In this document: piece by piece, positions 56,642 through 64,000 of the stretch
How positions within the stretch are numbered: position 1 is the first letter of the stretch
How the letters are laid out: every line of letters starts with the position of its first letter
From: Xanthomonas cassavae CFBP 4642
GTDB lineage: Bacteria > Pseudomonadota > Gammaproteobacteria > Xanthomonadales > Xanthomonadaceae
Length of the DNA stretch: 64,000 nucleotides
Assembly: GCF_000454545.1 (NCBI RefSeq)
Contig: NZ_CM002139.1
Span: 3,840,849-3,904,848, forward strand
Reading direction: 5' to 3'
Notes under the pieces: model-generated
The model's input: only the letters and a program-made list of their open reading frames with translations
What the model was told of the DNA's origin: nothing
Databases searched by the model: none
Translations under genes and position numbers: made by a program

Positions 56642-57904
56642 TCACACATTGATCGCTGGCGGCTGCAGCTGATCCATGCGAATGCGATTGGCGAACAACG
56701 AGAACGCCAGCATGCCGGCCAGCCCACTGGCGCGGCTCACCCACGGCGGCAGCCAGCGCGGCGCCACCAGCACGCCGCTGTCGAACAAGGGCGCAAACCG
56801 CGCCACATCGCCCAACGCCATCTTGCCGGCGAACAGATAGCGACACAGCTGTAGCTGGTCGCGCTGCAAGGCATGCCGGAAAAAGGTGTGCACGGCGACC
56901 AGGCCGCGCAGGTACACGGTGTCCTTGGTAAACGCACCGCCGCCTGCAGTGGGCACGCCGCGGAACACACGTTGCGCCGACGAAAAGCTTTCGGTTGCGC
57001 TCTGCCCGCTGTCGGTGAAATAGCGGAACACCTCGATGAAGTCGGCGCCCGCGCGCGCCATCGCAATCGCTTCGATGCGCAGGCTGATGCGCTTCATGCG
57101 TTCGATATCGATGCTGCCGGTGATCTGCTCGGCAAACGTGGCCAGCCCTTCCTGGGTCGCCGTGGTGCGCGGCGAAGAAATACCCAGGCTGGGCAGATGC
57201 ACCTGCGCGCGCCCGTTGAGCGCGGTGAGCGAATGCACCAGCGCCTCGTGATGGAACAGCTGCGCGCGGTCGTAATCGCTGAAGGTCGCGCCGCTGCGCA
57301 GGCGGATGCGATGCGCGCCGGCCGCCGCCTTGGCCAGCAGATCCGGATCCAGCGTCACGGTGATGACGCGCCCTTCAAAGAAGCCGTCCAGATCGTTTTG
57401 CAACTGCATGCGCAAGGCGGTGGCCGAAACCGGCACCTGTTCTTCCGGCGCCAGCAGTTCGCGGTCCAGCTCCTGCGCGATCTGGATGAAGTGTCGCGCC
57501 GCCTCGCGCGTGCTCGGGCCGTTGCCCGGCATCGGGTCGTCGGGCACACCGAACAGCTGCGCCGAATAATCGCTGACCGCCGCGGTGCCCAGCGACTCCA
57601 GCAGGCCGGCGGCCAGATCCCAGCTATGGGTCGAATCGATCAGGTAGGTTCCGATCGGATGATGCGGATCGGCCGCCTTCGCAATCGCTGAAAGCTCGCG
57701 CCGGGTATCGCCAAAATCCAGTAGCGGATACTCCACCTGCGGCAGCTCCGGCTGCCCGCGCGCCACGCTCTGCAGGAACGGCTCCTGCAGCGAGCGCGGC
57801 CAGCTCGCCAACGCCAGCAGACGCACCCCGCGCACGGCCTTGACCAGACGCGCATCCAGCGCCGTGTGGTGGACGATGTCCGGCGGGCCCTTGCGCGATG
57901 GCAT
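56642..57904 (-). CDS. DUF1704 QEGLA-motif protein
   Basis: A 420-residue protein of the flavohemoglobin expression-modulating QEGLA family. It has a metalloprotease-like pair, HHEALVHSLTALNG and TTATQEGLATFAEQ (QEGLA motif), suggesting zinc binding by the two histidines and a glutamate. The start overlaps the rsgA stop in an ATGA junction, so the two genes are translationally coupled. The biochemical role is unproven in this family. Confidence 0.87.
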   Translation of the reverse strand: MPSRKGPPDIVHHTALDARLVKAVRGVRLLALASWPRSLQEPFLQSVARGQPELPQVEYPLLDFGDTRRELSAIAKAADPHHPIGTYLIDSTHSWDLAAGLLESLGTAAVSDYSAQLFGVPDDPMPGNGPSTREAARHFIQIAQELDRELLAPEEQVPVSATALRMQLQNDLDGFFEGRVITVTLDPDLLAKAAAGAHRIRLRSGATFSDYDRAQLFHHEALVHSLTALNGRAQVHLPSLGISSPRTTATQEGLATFAEQITGSIDIERMKRISLRIEAIAMARAGADFIEVFRYFTDSGQSATESFSSAQRVFRGVPTAGGGAFTKDTVYLRGLVAVHTFFRHALQRDQLQLCRYLFAGKMALGDVARFAPLFDSGVLVAPRWLPPWVSRASGLAGMLAFSLFANRIRMDQLQPPAINV

Positions 57905-58995
57905 CAGCGGCGTCCGTTGCGGTCGACGCTGGCAGGCCGCCGGCCCGATCCCTTGCCCCGGTTGTTCTGCGCAAGGCGTGTGGCGAGCTTTTCGGCCGCT
58001 GCGGCCACTTCCACGCGCAGCTTCATGTAATTGGCCACCCGCTCTGGATCCAGCGTATCGGCCTCGATCGCCGCACGCACCGCACAGCCGGGCTCGGCGA
58101 TATGCGCGCAATCGTTGAAGCGGCACTGCGCCGCCAACGCTTCCACATCGGAGAAGCCGCCCTCGGCCAGATCTTCTTCGCCGGTGGGCTTGAGCTCGCG
58201 CATGCCGGGCGTATCGATCAGGCAGGCACCGGACGGCAACGGAATCAAGGCGCGATGGGTGGTGGTATGCCGGCCGCGCGAATCGTTCTCGCGCACCGCA
58301 TTGGTCTTCATCTTCTGCGACCCGAGCAAGGTATTGGTCAGCGTCGACTTGCCGCCACCGGACGAGCCCACCAGCACTGCGGTACGGCCATCGCCCAGCC
58401 ACGGCCGCAGCGCCGCCACGCTGTCCGGATCCTTGGCGTTGACCGCGCGCAACGGAATGTTCTGCGCTTCCAGTTCCTCCAGCACCGCCAATGCGTCCTC
58501 CGCGTATTCGGTCTGATCGGCCTTGGTCAGCACCACCACCGGCTCGGCACCGCCGCCGCCGACCAGCAGCAGATAGCGTTCGATGCGGCGCGGATTGAAG
58601 TCCGCATCCAGCCCGCACACGATGAACACCGTATCGATGTTGGCCGCGATCACCTGCTGGTGGTAATGCTCGCCGGCCGCGCCGCGCTTGATCGAGGTAC
58701 GCCGCGGCAGCAAGGCCACGATGCGCTTGCCCTCCATCAGCACCCAATCGCCCACCGACGCCCGCTCATGGCTGGGAAACCGCGGCCGCTGCCACTCCGG
58801 CAGCGACTCGGCCTTGAGACCGGCCTCCGGCGTATCGGCCACCACATAGCCGGTGCGGTGCTGCTCCACCACCCGCGCCGGCAACGCCTGCGGATGCGCA
58901 GCGAAGAGCGCCTGCCAGGCCGCTTCTTCCGGCGGCCCGGGCCAGGGCCAGCCGATGGATTGCAGGGTGGGGTAGTCGGGGAACGCGTGGGTCAT
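57904..58995 (-). CDS. rsgA: Ribosome small subunit-dependent GTPase RsgA
   Basis: A 363-residue circularly permuted GTPase that assists late 30S maturation. An OB-like N domain is followed by G4 (VVLTKAD), G1 (LVGSSGGGKST) and G3 (DTPGMREL) in the permuted order, then a zinc-knuckle region (AAQCRFNDCAHIAEPGCAV). The length is normal. It is upstream of and coupled to the QEGLA gene. Confidence 0.95.
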   Translation of the reverse strand: MTHAFPDYPTLQSIGWPWPGPPEEAAWQALFAAHPQALPARVVEQHRTGYVVADTPEAGLKAESLPEWQRPRFPSHERASVGDWVLMEGKRIVALLPRRTSIKRGAAGEHYHQQVIAANIDTVFIVCGLDADFNPRRIERYLLLVGGGGAEPVVVLTKADQTEYAEDALAVLEELEAQNIPLRAVNAKDPDSVAALRPWLGDGRTAVLVGSSGGGKSTLTNTLLGSQKMKTNAVRENDSRGRHTTTHRALIPLPSGACLIDTPGMRELKPTGEEDLAEGGFSDVEALAAQCRFNDCAHIAEPGCAVRAAIEADTLDPERVANYMKLRVEVAAAAEKLATRLAQNNRGKGSGRRPASVDRNGRR

Positions 58996-59158
58996 GCCGG
59001 GATTCTACGCTCCCGCTGCATTGGACGAGCGCCCAGGCGGGCGCTTCCGTCCCCTTCCAGCATGCATTGTGCAGCGATGCGCACGGCAAACGCTGGAAAT
59101 GCACGCCTGCAAACGGCAGCGGGTGGCCGGAAGCGGTCCAGCCACCCTAACGCAGCGA

Positions 59159-62158
59159 TTACCGAAGCATGACATCCATCTGCCGCACGTAATCGGTGCC
59201 ATGGAAGACACCAGATTCGAAACGATCGGAGATAGCCATGGCGTTGACCAGATTCTGCCCCTCGGACAGCGTGGTGGCCATTGCGCCCACATCGAACGCG
59301 GCCAGACTCACCGCGAGCCCCGAACCGAGCGTGCGCGCGGACACGGATTGTTCGCGCCAGGTCTTGGCGAAGGTGGGATTGAGCGCCGTACGCTGGCTGG
59401 CGGTCAACGTGGTCTGCCCTTGCGGCGGCGCCGTCATCCCCGCCATGGCGCTGACTAGGGCCTGGACGTCGGCGGCATACAGCAGCTTTGCGCCATCGTC
59501 GGTGCGGATGCTTTCCACACGGTACTGCTCGCCCAGATACCAATCCTTGACCACCAGCTTGTCCGACGTTCCGATCACCGAGACTTCCAGGTTGTTGCTC
59601 CCAGAAGGCCGCTTGAACCAGAGTTGATCGTAGGCAACGCCGGAAACGAACCTGGCGATGTCGGCATTTCCGGCCGTGGCATCGTTCTCGACCACGGTAT
59701 CGATTCCATATCCATGTCCGAACAGATAGACATCGTCGCCCGTTCCGCCAGTCAGCGTATCCGTGCCGGACCTGCCGTCCAGGGTGTCGTTTCCGCCGAG
59801 CGCCGAGAGCGTGTTGTTGCCGCTGTTTCCGGCCAGGATATTGGCCACGGCATTGCCGGTGCCGTTGATCGCCGCGGTTCCGGACAGGCTGAGATTCTCG
59901 ACGTTGGAACCCAATGTGTAGCTGATGGTGGACAGCACGGTATCCATGTCTTCGTCAACGCGTTCGGTGACCGTGTCTCCGGTCGCTCCGACCATGTAGG
60001 TATCGTCGCCCGCGCCGCCCAGCATCGTGTCGTTCCCGGCTCCGCCGTCGAGCGTGTCGTTGCCCTCGTACCCGGTGAGGGTGTTGGTGCCGCTGTTGCC
60101 GGTCAGGACGTTGTTAGCGCCGTTTCCAAAACCAGCCAAACCACTGTTGCCGGTCAACGTCAGGTTTTCCACATTGTCGATCAGGGTATAGCCGATGGAG
60201 GACTGGACGGTATCGACGCCCTGCGCCTCCCATTCCTCGACGACATCGCCTGCGCTTGCGACCACGTAGGTATCGTTGCCCTCCCCGCCCCGCATGTAAT
60301 CGGAACCGGCTCCACCATTGAGCGTGTCGTTGCCCGACCCACCTTCAATGGCGTCGTCTCCGTTGTTGCCGACCAGCGTGTCGTTACCGTCGCCTCCGGT
60401 CAGGACGTTGGCGGACGCGTTGCCGGTGATGACGTTATCGAGGCCGTTGCCGTTACCGTACTGGGCCGATCCCAGCAAGGTCAGCCGCTCCACGTTGGCT
60501 GTCAGATCATAGTCGGTGTAAGCATTCACGAGGTCGCTGCCTTCGGCCGCGAACTCGATGACCCGATCCAGGTAGGCATCCACCGTATAGACATCGTCGC
60601 CCAGTCCACCATACATTTCATCGGCCGACAGCCCGCCGTTCAAGGTGTCGTTGCCGGCCAGGCCATACATGATGTCCGGCGCGTCCGTGCCGACCAGGGC
60701 GTCAGCGGCCGAGGTCCCGTCGATCCGGTTCATCACATCGATAGACAGCAGTGCCTGGGCGGACTGCCCAAACGAGTCGGTTGCGGTGAGCGTCAATGTC
60801 GAGTTCCACTGCGAAGCGGAATCGGGCGTACCCGAGAATGTCGCAGTGGCGGCATCGAACGTCAGCCATCCCGGCAGATTGCTTACCGAATACGTGAGCG
60901 GCTCGTCGTCGACGAAGGTATCGGCAGGCAGTACGTATGCGAACTTGGAGCCCATCACCACCGAAGTCCGCTGCATGTAGACGTTCGCAACCGGCGGCGC
61001 GTTGCGCAACTGCTCAAGCGTGGCACCTTTGCGGGTGGATTGCTCGCCACGAAAATAGAATTCGTCGATCACGCCCGTCACCACATCGCCTGCATCGCTC
61101 TGTGCCCAGTAATTGCGCACCGTGATCGAATCCGACGAAACCCCCTTGAAGGAGATGACCAGATCGTTGTCACGGCGCGACCAGATCACATCCTGCGACC
61201 GTATCTCGCTGGAGAACAGGATGGTGCCGGAACCGCTTCCCGTACTCCCGTCCACCAGCCGAATCAGGTCGCGTCCGTCACCACTACCGTAGAAGACGCT
61301 GTCTTTTCCAAGGGCCAGCACTATTTCGTCGTCGCCCACTCCACCCGACAGGTCGGTCAACCCGAAACCCGAGACGAGCAGATCGTCACCCTCCTCGCCA
61401 TACAAACGATCCGTATAACCCGATCCAGAATTTCCACCCGAGCGCAGCTCGTCGTTCCCTGCCCCACCGTAGATATAATTTCCCGCCGCGTTGCCGGAAA
61501 GCATATTTCTCTCACTGCTTCCTCTCAGGGTATTATTCCCATTGAGGCTCGTATCAATCCGATACACCTCTACATTCCGCCCTTCGGCAACAGTGAAACT
61601 GCGCGATTCCATGCGCATCACGATCGCGGTATCCATACCGCCCGTCGCGTCCTCGACGATCGTGTCGAGAGAGTCGATCGCATAGACATCATCCCCGCCG
61701 CCGCCGATCAGCGTGTTGGCGCCATACGCCATCGCACCATCCAGCCGGTTGTTGCCCGCATCGCCCGTGGCGCTCGTGTCATCGGCGGTCAACTCGATGT
61801 TCTCGATGCTCTGCAGGCCTGCGAGGGAGTAGGAAATGGAGGCACGGACCGTGTCGATGGAGTTGTACCCAGGCACAGTGGGCTCGACGATGACGTCGCC
61901 GAGGCTGTCCACCACATAGATCTCGTTCGCATCGCTTCCCTTCAGCACATCGTCCCCACCCTTTCCATCCAGCAAATAGGAAAGATCACGATGGCTATAG
62001 AAACCCGTCGGAGCGGCGATGCTGATCGTGTTGGCCAGATCGTTGCCGATCAGGTTGCGCGGGATGTACTGCCCGTTCTGCAGATACGCGAACCGGCTGT
62101 GTTCGGCCACCAGATTCTCGACGTTGGCCGCGAGCGTGATGTCGTAGAAAATACTATA
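59159..62158 (-). pseudogene. RTX calcium-binding repeat protein, 5' end removed by an IS element
   Basis: About 1000 codons of a secreted RTX protein. It has many GGxGxD nonapeptides (GGAGNDTMLGGAGDD, GGDGNDTL), recurring YTLxxNVENLTLTG modules and one cadherin-like putative-Ig domain (DEPLTYSVSNLPGWLTFDA). An apparent GTG start at 62110 is not real: the frame runs on upstream as YDITLAANVENLVAEHSRF, clearly RTX sequence, until it meets the IS boundary at 62158. The N-terminus and promoter are missing. The C-terminus appears intact; type I export through TolC would be expected for the full protein. Confidence 0.85.
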
Positions 62159-63390
62159 GGGAACCTCTAAAAACCCCAGGATCCTGTCATCATTGACGTA
62201 ATGCGATGCTAGCGGAGGGTGCTACAGATGATCAGTTTGTTCGCCGGTGAAGAACGTGATGCTAAACGTCAGCAATTGAGTGATCCGCTGGCCGTGTTGT
62301 CGCGTCACATCGACTTTGGCGGTATTGCCCGTGCGGTGGATGCGAGGCTGTCGCTCGGGCCGAAGGCCAAGGGTGGCCGGCCAGCGTGGCCGACTGAGGT
62401 GATGATCAGGGTGTTGCTGTTGCAGCAGTTGTACAACCTTTCCGACGATGCGTTGGAGTATCAGTTGCTGGATCGGCGTAGCTTCGTTCGGTTCGTCGGT
62501 CTGGAGAAGAGCGGCAAGGTGCCGGATGCGAAGACGATCTGGGTATGGCGCGAGCGGCTGAAGAACAATGACGTGATCGGAGATATCGATGCGGCGATCA
62601 GCGGACAACTGGCGCGCGCCGGTTACATTGCCCGTGGCGGGCAGATCATTGATGCCAGCATCGTCAGTGCGCCGATCCAGCGCAACACGCGCGAGGAAAA
62701 CGCGCGCATCAAGCAGAACGACATCCCGGAGGATTGGAGCGATGCCAAGCGCGCGCAGAAGGACGTGGATGCGCGCTGGACGAGCAAGCACGGCAGCTCC
62801 TATTACGGTTACAAGTTGCACGCCAATGTCGATCGTCGCTGGGGATTCATTCGCGTGCACGAGGTCAGCAGCGCGAACGTGCATGACAGCCGGTACTTCG
62901 AGCGGTTGCTGGATGCGGGTAATACCGCACGCATACTTCGTGCCGATAGCGCTTATGCCGACCGGGACCGTGAAGCCCGCTTGAAGCAAGAGGGATATCG
63001 TGTGGACATCCAGCACAAAGGTACACGCGGCAACGCATTGAGCTCGGCCCAGCAGCGGCGCAATCAGCGCATCGCGAAAGATCGGGTGTTTGTCGAGCAC
63101 GCATTCGCGCGACTGACGCAACAAGGTGGCAAGTGTCTACGCACGCTCGGCTTGGCACGTGCGAAGGTGGTCATCGGATTGAAGGTTGCCGGCCATAACC
63201 TGCTGCGTCTGGCACGATTGCAGCAGGCCGGGATGCGGCCGGTATGAATGCCGCAGGCCAGAAGAACGCCTCGCGCGCAGCGTCGGCGAGCTGAGAGCTT
63301 GGCCGACCATGTCAGAGTGCTGATGTTTCCAAGCATCGTCACCTCCATGCATGCGCCACATCGACTCCGGCATGGTTATTCGAGGTGCCC
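62159..63390 (+). mobile_element. IS5-family insertion sequence
   Basis: About 1.23 kb carrying one transposase gene. Imperfect terminal inverted repeats are GGGAACCTCTAAAAACC at the left end and, on the opposite strand, GGGCACCTCGAATAACC at the right end. The flanks (TATA on the left, ATTA on the right) show no target duplication. The left end lies in an RTX gene, and the right end is one base from the stop codon of a lipoprotein gene. Confidence 0.85.
62228..63247 (+). CDS. IS5-family DDE transposase
   Basis: A 339-residue transposase. The catalytic triad is D142 (IIDASIV), D240 (RADSAYAD) and E290 (VFVEHAFAR), in IS5/DDE_Tnp_1 layout with an N-terminal helical domain (about 50-110). ATG 62228 follows a GGAGG site by nine bases; an in-frame GTG at 62219 is too close to it. 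The frame is intact, so the element may be active. Confidence 0.93.
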   Translation: MISLFAGEERDAKRQQLSDPLAVLSRHIDFGGIARAVDARLSLGPKAKGGRPAWPTEVMIRVLLLQQLYNLSDDALEYQLLDRRSFVRFVGLEKSGKVPDAKTIWVWRERLKNNDVIGDIDAAISGQLARAGYIARGGQIIDASIVSAPIQRNTREENARIKQNDIPEDWSDAKRAQKDVDARWTSKHGSSYYGYKLHANVDRRWGFIRVHEVSSANVHDSRYFERLLDAGNTARILRADSAYADRDREARLKQEGYRVDIQHKGTRGNALSSAQQRRNQRIAKDRVFVEHAFARLTQQGGKCLRTLGLARAKVVIGLKVAGHNLLRLARLQQAGMRPV

Positions 63391-63391
63391 A

Positions 63392-63967
63392 TTAGTTACA
63401 AATCAGATTTGGTACTTCACGATAAAATTCAGAAATTAATTTTGGCGGATTGTAGTCAAACTGACCGGTAACCCCTGCCACATCTTTCCACGACAAGTAA
63501 TGCGAATACTCACCCCCATTGCGGAATCTCCAATGGGAATCGCCTGAAAGATTAACCCGCATACGCTCTATGGGCGCTTCATTTTGATCAATCAACTGCA
63601 TTTTACCGCCACGCCAACGCATTACATCCAGCAGATAATCTCCCTTGCGCCTTCCAATACAAAATTCGTTGCGACTTTTAGCTGCCATTTCAATCAAGTA
63701 AGCGTCATTGCCAACGACGTAGAAAGACTGTACCTGTGCAGACCCCTCTGCTACCCAGATCACTCCTAGCGGCTTATATCTAAGCTCTTGATGAGTTGTC
63801 ACGATGGATGAGGAATTGGGAAAATCAAACTTGCCTGATGCCTGACGCTCAACTTCGATAAAACGCCCCTCATCCAACCAAACCTGCTCCTTCCATTTCA
63901 TCTTTTGTTTGCAGCTAGACATACACGTCATGACCACGGCCAAACCGACGAGCATCAGCAATTTCAT
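63392..63967 (-). CDS. Hypothetical lipoprotein
   Basis: A 191-residue protein with a signal peptide and a loose lipobox (MKLLMLVGLAVVMTCMSSC), then KMKWKEQVWLDEGRFIEVER and a beta-rich body. Proteins with this MKWKE start recur in accessory regions of many genomes, but I know no function. The DNA is AT-rich compared with its surroundings, suggesting transfer. The stop codon lies one base from the IS end, so the original C-terminus may have been altered. A toxin-immunity role is possible but unsupported here; the upstream neighbour is outside the window. Confidence 0.7.
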   Translation of the reverse strand: MKLLMLVGLAVVMTCMSSCKQKMKWKEQVWLDEGRFIEVERQASGKFDFPNSSSIVTTHQELRYKPLGVIWVAEGSAQVQSFYVVGNDAYLIEMAAKSRNEFCIGRRKGDYLLDVMRWRGGKMQLIDQNEAPIERMRVNLSGDSHWRFRNGGEYSHYLSWKDVAGVTGQFDYNPPKLISEFYREVPNLICN

Positions 63968-64000
63968 AATTTCATCTCTCTCTCAAGGATTCCGAGCCAT

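Noticed and set aside
62110..62158. GTG at 62110 as start of an intact RTX gene
   Set aside because: The reading frame continues upstream with clear RTX sequence (YDITLAANVENLV) up to the IS edge, and no ribosome-binding site precedes the GTG.
59624..62170. Very long open frame (848 codons) on the plus strand opposite the RTX gene
   Set aside because: It mirrors the repeat structure of the RTX gene on the other strand. High GC and repeated codons keep the antisense frame open; it has no ribosome-binding site or recognisable domain.
1..64000. tRNA, rRNA, CRISPR arrays, prophage integrase
   Set aside because: Looked for by eye; no cloverleaf ends, rRNA cores, regular spacer-repeat arrays or integrase motifs were found.

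Overview
The window is high-GC gammaproteobacterial chromosome and is almost certainly from Xanthomonas. The grounds are a sux sucrose locus (SuxR/SuxC/SuxB/SuxA), a large toxin ending in a XVIPCD-like type IV secretion tag, and intergenic arrays of GGGATTC/GGGAATC-type heptamers. No rRNA, tRNA or CRISPR array was seen.

Layout. 0.5-5.6 kb: leucine biosynthesis operon leuC-leuD-methyltransferase-leuB (minus strand) with a divergent LysR regulator. 5.7-8.6 kb: a propeller/Y_Y_Y diguanylate cyclase. 9-11.9 kb: a TetR regulator, a Pcm-like methyltransferase and TolC. 12-22.7 kb: envelope genes (waaA, lpxL, an O-antigen ligase-like protein, a glycosyltransferase, a zinc-ribbon protein). These are interrupted at 14.4-20.0 kb by an accessory cassette carrying a DUF2235 lipase-type antibacterial effector, a putative partner gene and a degenerate GIY-YIG gene. 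The cassette is bounded by an intact lpxL 3' end on one side and a 137-bp duplicate of it on the other.

22.8-27.6 kb: an AT-rich, probably acquired microcin/bacteriocin module. It holds a C39 peptidase ABC exporter, a small membrane protein, two glycine-rich precursor peptides with the same leader pattern (one only 59 codons), a CvaA/HlyD-type adaptor and an XRE regulator. TolC at 10.5 kb could complete the export channel.

27.8-47.2 kb: organic acid metabolism and uptake. This includes maeB, dctA, two OprO/P-type porins, a DctB-like hybrid histidine kinase, a TctD/TctE-type two-component system with a periplasmic binding protein and a LuxR regulator, and a CitMHS carrier. Several genes between 36 and 40 kb are decaying: a DUF1460 lipoprotein with an amber codon, a truncated NTF2-like gene and an SDR with three lesions. 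47.4-55.6 kb: a PhaB-like reductase lacking the catalytic tyrosine, then the sux regulon with two identical palindromic operators in the suxC/suxB divergent promoter. 55.8-59 kb: a DJ-1/PfpI protein, a QEGLA-motif protein and RsgA. 59.2-64 kb: an RTX protein whose 5' end is cut off by an IS5-family element, then an AT-rich lipoprotein gene.

The strongest candidates for something not previously described are the two-peptide microcin module and the effector cassette flanked by duplicated lpxL sequence. All functional calls come from reading translated sequence and motifs; no database search was run.
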